Shown here: one piece after another, positions 54,062-62,065 of the stretch
Numbering within the stretch: the first letter of the stretch is position 1
Layout: the number at the start of each line of letters is the position of its first letter
The notes under the pieces: model-generated
What the model was told of the DNA's origin: nothing
Seen by the model: the letters and a program-made list of their open reading frames with translations, nothing else
Databases searched by the model: none
Source: Magnetococcales bacterium
GTDB taxonomy: Bacteria; Pseudomonadota; Magnetococcia; Magnetococcales; Magnetaquicoccaceae
Direction of reading: 5' to 3'
Length of the DNA stretch: 64,000 nucleotides
Assembly (NCBI GenBank): GCA_002753095.1
Contig: PDZU01000001.1
Span: 1 to 64,000 of the forward strand
Position numbers and translations under genes: made by a program

Positions 54062-55608
54062 CAGGGTGGCACTGCGCTGACTTTTTTGCAAACCGGACGC
54101 AGAGGAGCCTTTTTGTCGCCGGAGCAGACCATGGTCCAAGCGTTCTGCAGGTCACCCGCTTTGGGTTGGTACAAAGGCACCTCGTAGCTGGCCGTTACCT
54201 CTTTGCCCTCCACAGCCAGTTGGATGCGCATGAAACCAAAGTGAATCGAATGCAGGGCCACAGCGTCATCCTTGTTTTGCCAGGCGCAACGGTCGCCGGT
54301 TGTGCCGGAGAGAGCTACGCCCCCATTGCCGACAATCATCTGCACCGGTTCCTTCTTGTCTAGCTGCACCACTTGAAATTGATGCAGATGGGCCGAGGCA
54401 ATCATGGCCACTTTATCGAGCTCCTTTTTGACGTCGGAGTTGTGCAGGGCTTTGTAAAAGTGGGAATCTGTGTCCAGCTTACCCTTTTTGGTCATTTCGT
54501 GGGCGGGGATGTGCTGGAAGAACCAAGCCGGTTCATCCTTAGACAAGTCGTGCAACCACCGTTTGGCGACCGTGTTGTACTGCGTTTTGTAGAGATCTTC
54601 AGTCGCCTTTGGGTCCAGGTCGCGTCCATCTGCCGTGCGTACCATATCCAGCATCACCAAACGGGCCGACTGTTTGCTGGCGACCGGTTTATCCACGGTA
54701 CCACCAAAGGCCACCGCATCGAAGGCAAAAGGGGTGAGAACGTCACGATCCTTGACGGCTACCTCCTGGCAGCTATCCGCTCCATCGCCAAAGAAGTAGA
54801 GCCACCCTTCTGCCCGATCTGCCCAGTCGGTATTATTCCATTCACTTTTTTTGATAAAACACCCCTCATGGTTGCCACGCAGAATGACCGACCAACTTTG
54901 TTGCATCAGCGGGGCGTAGGGCTGAAAAAACTCCTCTTTCCAGCCTAACTTGCCCGATGTGCTCTCCCAGGAGTCGGCAACGGCACTTTTTTGACCCGAG
55001 TAGCGCATGTCCCCCATGTGAACCCATAACGGCGGCAAACGGTTTGCTGTGCCGGCAGCGGCCACTTGATTCATGGCGGTCAGCAGCCAGGGCAGGGTCG
55101 TGGATTTTACTTGACCGCCTGCGGGGGGGGTGTTGGCACAATATTGTGAATTGTCATCGCGGCAGCCGGTGCAGCCAGAGGTGACCACCTGACTCAACGG
55201 TAGACCTCCCTCGTGCAGATTGGGCAGACGAATCGGTGTCGAACTTTTGTCGCTCGTCAGATAGCCGACATGCCATTCTTTCAATAATTTATCATCTGCG
55301 GCGATATTTTTCTCGCACACCTTGATCTGGTTGAAGAGGGTTCCGCTGGCCACGGTGCCCTTTTTGGCGCGCTCCGTCAGGGTGAAGAGGGGTTTTGCGG
55401 CATCATCAAACAGGGTTGGGCAGGCATCCTGCGCTGCCACGATGGCCCGCACGGAAACGTTTGGCAACCACTGTTTACCCACCTGTTTGCCCGGTTGCAG
55501 TTGCACCCAGTGATAGTGCACGGTGGCCATGGAGTCCAATGGCACCATCAGGACAGAAAAAAGGGAAAGAGGGAGTAAAAAACGACCCGTGTGCAGTATT
55601 TTAGCCAT
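54058..55608 (-). CDS. Secreted metallophosphoesterase
   Basis: 516 residues with signal peptide MAKILHTGRFLLPLSLFSVLMVPLDSMA. Calcineurin-like motifs: GDMRYSG (GDxxY type) near 197-203, RGNHEGC near 245-251, and SAHLHQFQ near 408-415 as the H-x-H metal site. Many Cys pairs (SGCTGCRDDNSQYC, DSC, CAWQ, VCSGDKKAPLRPVC) suggest disulphides, so periplasmic or exported. The usual DxH motif at the N-terminus is not evident. Substrate unknown. Confidence 0.78.
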   Translation of the reverse strand: MAKILHTGRFLLPLSLFSVLMVPLDSMATVHYHWVQLQPGKQVGKQWLPNVSVRAIVAAQDACPTLFDDAAKPLFTLTERAKKGTVASGTLFNQIKVCEKNIAADDKLLKEWHVGYLTSDKSSTPIRLPNLHEGGLPLSQVVTSGCTGCRDDNSQYCANTPPAGGQVKSTTLPWLLTAMNQVAAAGTANRLPPLWVHMGDMRYSGQKSAVADSWESTSGKLGWKEEFFQPYAPLMQQSWSVILRGNHEGCFIKKSEWNNTDWADRAEGWLYFFGDGADSCQEVAVKDRDVLTPFAFDAVAFGGTVDKPVASKQSARLVMLDMVRTADGRDLDPKATEDLYKTQYNTVAKRWLHDLSKDEPAWFFQHIPAHEMTKKGKLDTDSHFYKALHNSDVKKELDKVAMIASAHLHQFQVVQLDKKEPVQMIVGNGGVALSGTTGDRCAWQNKDDAVALHSIHFGFMRIQLAVEGKEVTASYEVPLYQPKAGDLQNAWTMVCSGDKKAPLRPVCKKVSAVPPC

Positions 55609-55647
55609 AGCCAGACCTCGCGTGTTAGATTGAAGTTATTGCAAACA

Positions 55648-56208
55648 TCAATTTATAGTATAGTTGCTACCGTTGGATCCGTAAAGTGTTTCCATGTCTG
55701 TCACAACTTTTCCTATTGGCGAGAGAATCAGGTTGAGATCCCAATCGGCTTTGGCAACGGCATCTGTGATGAGTTTACAGAATGAATGTAATAGTTTAGG
55801 GTCCATGGCAACCTCGATACCATAGCTGGTTTGCGGGTGCAGACCGATCAGATAGCCGCTCTGTTCGCGTGGTTCGATGCGGGCGCGGGTGACCAGTACC
55901 GGGAGTGGTCCCAGTGGCGTTTCCGAGACCTCTTCCTGGAAGCGGGTGGCAAAATCGCTTTCCGAAACCGCTTGTTGATGGACAAAGCTCAAGACAGCGG
56001 CTCGATTGCTTGGATCCACTGGAGCGGTTGTTTCTGTTTGTACCTGGCTTTCCATGGCTTGGCGTAACCCTGGCCATAAACGTTTGATAAAACGACGTGT
56101 TAGCCAAAATCGAAATTCCGCGCGTCCATGCGTGTTGATACGGAGTTGCAGGCGATCTTCCTCTGCAGAAAACAAGACCTGGATTTGGTGAATACGATGT
56201 GCGCTCAT
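55648..56208 (-). CDS. Conserved-looking hypothetical protein
   Basis: 186 residues, no signal peptide or membrane helix. I recognise no named family. The N-terminal half has a repeated charged/aromatic pattern (VLFSAEEDRLQLRINTHGRAEFRFWLTRRFIKRLWPGL), which could be a small beta-helical fold, and the C-terminal half is a mixed alpha/beta chain (YLIGLHPQTSYGIEVAMDPKLLHSFCKLITDA). It lies 39 bp upstream of the metallophosphoesterase on the same strand, so the two may be one operon. Confidence 0.55.
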   Translation of the reverse strand: MSAHRIHQIQVLFSAEEDRLQLRINTHGRAEFRFWLTRRFIKRLWPGLRQAMESQVQTETTAPVDPSNRAAVLSFVHQQAVSESDFATRFQEEVSETPLGPLPVLVTRARIEPREQSGYLIGLHPQTSYGIEVAMDPKLLHSFCKLITDAVAKADWDLNLILSPIGKVVTDMETLYGSNGSNYTIN

Positions 56209-56678
56209 GCGTGCAGGCTCGCTATGGGTGGAGAGAACGGTGGATTAATGGATGTCAGTATACGATCCACGCCCCTTTTCCCGCAACCATTCTTGGCCGG
56301 AAAAGTCAACAAAAGCCAATTGATTGATCGATTATTGTCAGACATCCTGACCGTAAGCTGGTGCGGAAAAGTGGGAAAAATGCGCGCAACCGTAAAAAAG
56401 AGTTGAAATGATTGTCAATGCTCCGTAAAATAGTGGGTCATTACCGCAGTGGGATCTTTCGTTTCGTGGTGTATGTTCGGGGATCTGGGCGTTGCTTTGC
56501 CCGTCTTATCCCGATCCTGATCGGGACACCTGTTTAGAACACCAATCGTACCGGATGTGAAGAACGGTCCAATGTTTGCGTAGACGGTCGGCAGCCAGTT
56601 GTCCATGTCATTCGGGTGACACAATCGCTGCGTGGTCTTGCGGCATTCCAGTTGTTTCGCCTGCATAAAGGGGGGGCC
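56209..56678. other. Intergenic region, about 470 bp
   Basis: No convincing gene. A 7-bp stem TCCCGAT-CCTG-ATCGGGA lies at 56509-56526. Several open frames exist on both strands, but none looks like protein. A strong AAGGGGGGG stretch at the end serves as the ribosome site of the small gene at 56679. Confidence 0.5.
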
Positions 56679-56828
56679 ATGAAACAATCTATTGGTGTGG
56701 CGATCGTTTTTGCTTTCGCCATGTCTCTTGTGGCAAATATCGCTTCAGCCGCCGATGCACCCAAAAAGGTGGATTGCAAGAGTGACAAGAAGTGTGAAGA
56801 ACTCCAGAAGGCCGCTACCAAAAAGTAG
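56679..56828 (+). CDS. Small exported peptide (49 aa)
   Basis: 49 residues from ATG 56679, behind AAGGGGGGG. Signal peptide (IGVAIVFAFAMSLVANIASA, cleaved after ASA) leaves a mature peptide of about 25 residues: ADAPKKVDCKSDKKCEELQKAATKK. It has two Cys separated by 5 residues, and nine Lys in 25. No relative recognised. Followed by a second small exported, Lys-rich gene, so the two may be functionally related. Confidence 0.6.
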   Translation: MKQSIGVAIVFAFAMSLVANIASAADAPKKVDCKSDKKCEELQKAATKK

Positions 56829-56997
56829 TCGTGCTGTTTGGCGGGTCGGGTCAACGGCGAACGCTGGCCAGTTGCGCATGCCAAACAAAGAGCTTGACCG
56901 CTGACAACGGCAAGGTTGATCGTAACACAATGCAGTTCCAGGACAGGCTTGACCTCATTTAACACATTGAAGCTCTTGAATTTAAGGAAAGCGTAAG

Positions 56998-57195
56998 ATG
57001 CAAAATTTCAAACGGATGTCGGGTGTGATCGCCATGTTGGTTGCCATGGGTCTGTGGGCCGCTACGCCGGTTCAAGCCGCTGATGTGGGTGGTGGCATGC
57101 AGACGATGGAAAAACAGCACAATACTGGCAAAAAGCATGGCAAGAAGGCCAAGAAGGCCAAGAAGAAGAAAAAGGCCGCTGCTGCTGCCATGTAA
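56998..57195 (+). CDS. Small exported peptide with poly-lysine tail
   Basis: 65 residues. Signal peptide MLVAMGLWAATPVQA (cleaved near residue 27) and a mature part of about 38 residues: ADVGGGMQTMEKQHNTGKKHGKKAKKAKKKKKAAAAAM. The tail is half lysine, with an Ala cap. The preceding GGAAAG site is good. A terminator follows. Strongly basic; could bind nucleic acid, lipopolysaccharide or phosphate polymers, but function is unknown. Confidence 0.6.
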   Translation: MQNFKRMSGVIAMLVAMGLWAATPVQAADVGGGMQTMEKQHNTGKKHGKKAKKAKKKKKAAAAAM

Positions 57196-57235
57196 TTTCG
57201 GTAGTCGACGGCGCTGTTGGCGCTGGCTGCAAGAA

Positions 57236-57274
57236 AAATGGGTGAGATGGGTGACCATCTCGCTCATTTTTTTT
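57236..57274 (+). terminator. Rho-independent terminator
   Basis: A stem between AATGGGTGAGATGG (57237-57250) and CCATCTCGCTCATT (57255-57268), loop GTGA, with one mismatch and a wobble, ends in TTTTTTTT. It follows the poly-Lys peptide gene and faces the convergent kdpE. Confidence 0.8.
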
Positions 57275-57283
57275 GGGTGTTGT

Positions 57284-57988
57284 TCATGACAGCACCAAGC
57301 GATAGCCTACGCCGGATTCGGTCAAGATGTGGTGTGGCACATTGGGATTTTGTTCCAGTTTGCGGCGCAGGTTGGACATATAGACCCGCAGGTAGTGGGT
57401 ATTGTCGCTTTGGTTGGGGCCCCAGACATCGCGCAGCAGGGTACGGTGGGTGAGTACCCGACCGGCGTTGGCGACCAGTTGTGCCAGCAGGCGGTACTCG
57501 ATAGCGGTCAGGTGGACGGTTTTTCCCGCGCGGTTGACTTGGCGTTGGGCCAAATTGACTTCCACTGTGCCAAAACGGATGATGGGTGATTCTTCGCCGT
57601 GTTGCCGTAGCGAGCGCCGCAACAGGGCGCGCACGCGTGCCAGTAGTTCTGGAATGCCGAAGGGTTTGGTCAGATAGTCGTCGGCACCGGCATCCAGTGC
57701 TGCGACTTTGTCGTTTTCATCGACGCGGGCGGAGAGGATCAAGACGGGCAGTTGTGACCAAGTGCGCAGATCGCGCACCAGGTCGGTACCGTTGCAATCG
57801 GGCAGGCCCAGGTCCACGATGACCAGATCGGGGCGACGGGTAGCCACATCGATCAGGCCGCGTGCGCCGGTTTCGGCCTCTACGACGGCATATTGTTCTG
57901 CTTCCAGGGCGGTACGCACAAAACGGCGAATGTGTGGTTCATCTTCGATGATGATAATGGTGGTTTGAGTTGGTGCGCCTTCGTTCAC
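57284..57988 (-). CDS. kdpE: KdpE-like response regulator
   Basis: 234 residues from GTG 57988, whose GTGA overlap with the sensor's stop confirms the start; GAGG is 8 bp upstream. Receiver domain with phosphoacceptor Asp59 (VIVDLGLPDCNG) and Lys in LTKPFGIPE. The C-terminal winged helix (HLTAIEYRLLAQLVANAGRVLTHRTLLRDVWG ... YLRVYMSNLRRKLE) is the OmpR/KdpE type. In most bacteria KdpE controls kdpFABC; those genes are not in the window, but kup is two genes away. Confidence 0.9.
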   Translation of the reverse strand: MNEGAPTQTTIIIIEDEPHIRRFVRTALEAEQYAVVEAETGARGLIDVATRRPDLVIVDLGLPDCNGTDLVRDLRTWSQLPVLILSARVDENDKVAALDAGADDYLTKPFGIPELLARVRALLRRSLRQHGEESPIIRFGTVEVNLAQRQVNRAGKTVHLTAIEYRLLAQLVANAGRVLTHRTLLRDVWGPNQSDNTHYLRVYMSNLRRKLEQNPNVPHHILTESGVGYRLVLS

Positions 57989-59949
57989 TCTTGTTCCTCT
58001 GGAATGGCTGGTGGTTCTCCGGCGGGCAGGCGGATGGTGAAGCATGCGCCTCCTTCAGGCAGGGTATCGGCACTGACTTGGCCTTCATGGGCTTCGACGA
58101 TGGCGCGGACGATGGCCAATCCCAGGCCAAAACCGGCGTTACTGGATTCTGTTTTGCCGCGTGTAAATTTGTCAAAGATTTTTTCTTCCATGCCGCTTGG
58201 CAGTCCGGGGCCATTGTCGGACAGGGTGATGGTGACAGTATTTTCGGCATGGTGAGCGGCGAGGTGAAGGGTGGTACCGGGTGGGGTATGTTTGGCGCCG
58301 TTTTCCAGCAGATTGTTGAAGACCCGTTCCATTAGGACGCTATCCAGTTCCAGCAGGGGCAGGTCGATGGGCAGATCGATGATCACTGTGTGGCGGGCCA
58401 GGGCGGCTGCGCAGTCGCCCATGGAGACACCGATCACCTCTTCCAGGGTTTGCCAGTGGCGGTTCGGGATAAAGTTGCCCATTTGCATACGGGCCATATC
58501 CAGGAGATTGTTGGCCATGGTGACGGTTCGGGCTGCTTCTTCGCGGATGGCCATGGCCAGACTGGCGTGGGGTTCTTGCAGGGAGGGTTTGGCCAGGGTA
58601 AGGGCTTCGCTCAGGCCGGTGATGATGGTCATTGGGGTACGCAGATCGTGGGAGATGGCGGAGAGCAGTGAGTTGCGCAGGCGTTCGGAGGCGATGGAGA
58701 GTTGGGTTTGTTGTGACAACTCCACATAATGAAACCGTTCCAGGGCGATGGCGATCAGGGAGGCGCTGGTTTCCAGGAGTTGTTTTTGTTCCAGGGGAAT
58801 TTCCCAGAGGGGTACTTGTGGTTGCACCACCAGCACGCCACACATGCGGGTTGGGGCTTTGAGTGGAATAAAGAGCAGGTGGGATGCGGCGAAGCTTTCC
58901 ATATCCCAGCTGCCTTGTTCGCCCAGGGTGAAGCAGCGTTGTGCTGCTTCCAGGTGATCGTCGCGCAGGGTAACCAATGGGGTAAGTGGTTGCAGTTGGT
59001 TGTGTGCATCTGGGATCAGCAGGGAGATGGTTGCCTGGAAGCCTTGGTGCATGAACTGTTGGCAGATAGGCACCATTTGTTCGCTGTTGATGGCGCTGGA
59101 GAGGTGGCGTGCCATCTCGTACAGGGCGCGCATGTGGGCTTCGCGTTGGCTAGCGATGGAGGCTTGCCATTGCAGCGAGGCGGTCAGTTGTCCCACCACC
59201 AGGGCCACCATGAGCATGATGGCGAAGGTGACCAGATGTTGGCCATCTTGTACGACGAAGGTGAAGAAGGGGGGGACGAAAAAAAAATCGAAGGCGCCTA
59301 CGGAGAGAAAGGCGGCCAGCAGTGCTGCGCCACGGCCCAGGCGGATGGCGCTGAGTACCACTGCCAGCAGGTAGATCATCACCAAGTTGGCCAGATCCAG
59401 GTGTTGTTGGAACGGGGCGATGCATGCGGTGATCATGGCCACCACGAGCGTGGCCAATCCGTAGGCGTGCCAGCGGTTGTCGCTGGGCTGCCAGAGGGTG
59501 ATCAGGCGGGAGAGCAGGCTGAAGGAGCTTTCCGTGCTTCTGGCCAGTTGCAGCAGTTCCAGATCGGGGGCTTGGCGGGCGATGCGTTCTGCGAAGCCGT
59601 GTTGCCAGGGCAGGCGTTGGTAGCGATCGCGTCCCAGCAGCAGGGTTCCCAGGTGGTGTTGGCGGGCGTACTCGATGGCGACGACGACGGCATTCTGTCC
59701 GAACAGGTTAGCGGTTTGGGCGCCCATTTGTCGGGCGGTTGCCAGTGACTGTTGCACGCGGGAGCGTACTTGTTCTGGCAGCCATTGGCTGGCTGGGGTA
59801 TCGATGGCGATGGCGTGCCAAGGGGCGCCGGTTTGGCTGGCGCGGCGGGATGCGCGTTCGATTAACCGGGCGCTGTCTGGACCGGGTCCGATGCAGACCA
59901 GGACTGCCTCACGGGGTTGCCAATTGTTGCCTGTGGGGGCGTGATTCAT
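57985..59949 (-). CDS. KdpD-like sensor histidine kinase lacking the N-terminal KdpD domain
   Basis: 654 residues, against about 890 for KdpD. The N-terminal KdpD domain (Walker A and about 210 residues) is absent. The protein starts directly with a USP-like domain (about 15-135: VLVCIGPGPDSARLIERASRRA... LLLGRDR), then the DUF4118 four-helix membrane part (about 160-255), a GAF region (about 275-405), HisKA with His434 in AISHDLRTP, and an HATPase with NNLLENGAKHTP and DNGPGLP/GFGLGLAI. So K+ or second-messenger input may differ. Coupled to kdpE. Confidence 0.88.
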   Translation of the reverse strand: MNHAPTGNNWQPREAVLVCIGPGPDSARLIERASRRASQTGAPWHAIAIDTPASQWLPEQVRSRVQQSLATARQMGAQTANLFGQNAVVVAIEYARQHHLGTLLLGRDRYQRLPWQHGFAERIARQAPDLELLQLARSTESSFSLLSRLITLWQPSDNRWHAYGLATLVVAMITACIAPFQQHLDLANLVMIYLLAVVLSAIRLGRGAALLAAFLSVGAFDFFFVPPFFTFVVQDGQHLVTFAIMLMVALVVGQLTASLQWQASIASQREAHMRALYEMARHLSSAINSEQMVPICQQFMHQGFQATISLLIPDAHNQLQPLTPLVTLRDDHLEAAQRCFTLGEQGSWDMESFAASHLLFIPLKAPTRMCGVLVVQPQVPLWEIPLEQKQLLETSASLIAIALERFHYVELSQQTQLSIASERLRNSLLSAISHDLRTPMTIITGLSEALTLAKPSLQEPHASLAMAIREEAARTVTMANNLLDMARMQMGNFIPNRHWQTLEEVIGVSMGDCAAALARHTVIIDLPIDLPLLELDSVLMERVFNNLLENGAKHTPPGTTLHLAAHHAENTVTITLSDNGPGLPSGMEEKIFDKFTRGKTESSNAGFGLGLAIVRAIVEAHEGQVSADTLPEGGACFTIRLPAGEPPAIPEEQE

Positions 59950-59986
59950 GATTCACCTGCTTCATTATGTATGGCAATCATTTCTG

Positions 59987-60044
59987 CTGGGTGCATGGCT
60001 CCGCCCTGCACCCGCCAGGGGAGATAATCTCCCCTGGACCCCAT
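59987..60044 (-). repeat. Palindromic repeat, minus orientation, short form
   Basis: TGCATGGCTCCGCCCTGCACCC, then CCAGGGGAGATAATCTCCCCTGG and ACCCCATG: the first two blocks only, inverted. It lies between kup and the sensor kinase gene on the minus strand and may separate or weaken read-through. Confidence 0.8.
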
Positions 60045-60062
60045 GTCACTTTCAGGTGCCTA

Positions 60063-61955
60063 TTACAGAATGACCCGCGATCCCATTTCCACCACCCGAT
60101 GGCTGGGCAAATGAAACCAGGCCGCAGCGCTACTGGCATTACGTTGCAACCACAGGAACAACTGAATCCGCCACAAAGGCAAACCCAGCCGTGCCCTTTC
60201 CGCAAAAAAAGCCGTGCGTCCCAAGAAGAAGGATGTCTCATCCGGATTGGACCAATCCTGAAACAACGGACTTTGCTGCAAAGCTCGTGGAATATCCGGG
60301 GTTTCAGTAAAACCAAAACGAATGGTCAAATGGTGGAAACCATTTCCCAAATTCTGCTGCAAAACCCGTTCACCTTGCAGTTGAGGCGTATCAAGGAACT
60401 GAATGGTCACAATGGCCACAGTTTCATGGATCACCCAGTGATGCTGCAGATTTTGCACCAGGGCCTGAGGGGCAATGGCAGCGTTGGTGCTCAAATAGAC
60501 GGCACTGCCAGGGGAACGGGGTACCGGATCGTCAGCCACCTGACGCAGAAAGGGTTCCAGAGGAATCTCTCCCTTGTGGATGACATGATGGCACAGTTCG
60601 ACACCCCGTTTCCATGTGGACATAAGCAGAAAGATACAGCCACCCAACAGAAGGGGAAACCATCCCCCTTCGGGAATTTTCAAGGCGTTGGCGGCAAAAA
60701 AGACCACATCGAAGAGCAGGAAAAAGAGGGTGCTCAACAGCGTAACCAACGCAGTCCAACCAAACATGGTGCGTAACACGACGCCAAAGGCAAGCGTAGT
60801 ATCGATGACCATGGCTCCGGTGACGGCGATACCATAGGCGGAGGCCAGATTACTGCTGCTGCGAAAACCCATGACCAGGATCAAGACGGCAACGAGCAAG
60901 ATCCAGTTGATGGTAGGCACATAGATTTGTCCCTCCTCTTCCGTGGAGGTATGCACAACCTCCATGCGTGGCAAAAAGCCTAACTGCATGGCCTGACGGG
61001 CGGCGGAAAAGGCCCCAGAGATGACCGCCTGGGAGGCAATGACCGTGGCAGCAGTGGCCATACCCACCAGCGGATAAAGACCCCATGCGGGCGCAAGGAG
61101 ATAAAAGGGATTCTTGACGGTCTCTGGATTTGCCAGAATCAGTCCGCCCTGACCGAAATAGTTGAGCATCAGGGCCGGGAAGACCAATAGCAACCAAGCC
61201 AGTTGAATGGGGCGACAGCCAAAGTGACCCATGTCAGCGTACAGAGCCTCGGCGCCGGTGACAGAAAGAAACACAGCACCCAACACCAGAAATGCCTGAC
61301 CCCGATGTTCGACAAAAAAGGAGATGGCATGACGTGGATCAATGGCCGCAAGAATTTGCGGATGCATGAGAATGCCGTAAACACCCAGAGCAGCCAAGGT
61401 GGCAAACCACAACAGCATGACCGGTCCGAACAGAGCACCCACCCCAGCAGTACCCCGGCGTTGGAAGAAAAAGAGGCTGAGCAAAATGACCAGGGTGACA
61501 GGAACCACCACCGGTTGCAGCACCGGTGTGGCCAGTTCCAACCCTTCCACGGCAGAAAGGACGGAAATGGCCGGCGTGATGACCCCATCCCCAAAAAAGA
61601 GGGCCAAGCCACAAATGCCGAGAAAATTGATCAAAATGCGCCATAACGGGGTGGCGTAAGGCGAGCGCAGGGCCAAGGCCGTCAAGGCCATGATTCCCCC
61701 CTCGCCCTTGTTGTCGGCACGCATGATAAAGAGCACATATTTAATGGTGATGACGATCAACAGTGACCAGAAGATCATGGAGATGACCCCGAAGACATCC
61801 GCCGGGGCGGGGAGGGCACCATGTCCGGCACTGGCGGCCAGTGACTCTTTGACGGCATACAGTGGACTGGTGCCAATGTCACCAAAAACAACCCCCAATG
61901 CACCGACGACTAACGCCGACAGATGGTGGCGTGAACCTTCTTGAACGGATGACAT
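60063..61955 (-). CDS. kup: Low-affinity potassium transport protein Kup
   Basis: 630 residues. About 12 membrane helices, with GVVFGDIGTSPLYAVKES at the N-terminus, RADNKGEGGIMAL, FFGDGVITPAISVLSAVEGLE, TGAEALYADMGHFG and a C-terminal soluble region of about 170 residues. Moves K+ together with protons. It lies two genes upstream of kdpDE on the same strand, with a repeat hairpin and 110-bp gap in between, so KdpDE could regulate it (inference). Confidence 0.94.
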   Translation of the reverse strand: MSSVQEGSRHHLSALVVGALGVVFGDIGTSPLYAVKESLAASAGHGALPAPADVFGVISMIFWSLLIVITIKYVLFIMRADNKGEGGIMALTALALRSPYATPLWRILINFLGICGLALFFGDGVITPAISVLSAVEGLELATPVLQPVVVPVTLVILLSLFFFQRRGTAGVGALFGPVMLLWFATLAALGVYGILMHPQILAAIDPRHAISFFVEHRGQAFLVLGAVFLSVTGAEALYADMGHFGCRPIQLAWLLLVFPALMLNYFGQGGLILANPETVKNPFYLLAPAWGLYPLVGMATAATVIASQAVISGAFSAARQAMQLGFLPRMEVVHTSTEEEGQIYVPTINWILLVAVLILVMGFRSSSNLASAYGIAVTGAMVIDTTLAFGVVLRTMFGWTALVTLLSTLFFLLFDVVFFAANALKIPEGGWFPLLLGGCIFLLMSTWKRGVELCHHVIHKGEIPLEPFLRQVADDPVPRSPGSAVYLSTNAAIAPQALVQNLQHHWVIHETVAIVTIQFLDTPQLQGERVLQQNLGNGFHHLTIRFGFTETPDIPRALQQSPLFQDWSNPDETSFFLGRTAFFAERARLGLPLWRIQLFLWLQRNASSAAAWFHLPSHRVVEMGSRVIL

Positions 61956-62065
61956 GATTGTTTTGTCCCGAAATGAATGGATACTCCCCCTCTTCAGGCC
62001 GGGTACTGTAGAGCAACGGATGGAAAAATAGTGTCAAGAGTGGTGGTATTCGCATAAAAAAAATA

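Noticed and set aside
56534-56965. A 143-codon minus-strand frame over the small peptide gene
   Set aside because: Cys/Trp-rich with no family resemblance. The plus-strand signal-peptide gene fits the ribosome site better.
58729-59748. A 339-codon open frame on the plus strand
   Set aside because: Antisense to the sensor kinase gene, without a ribosome site or family resemblance.
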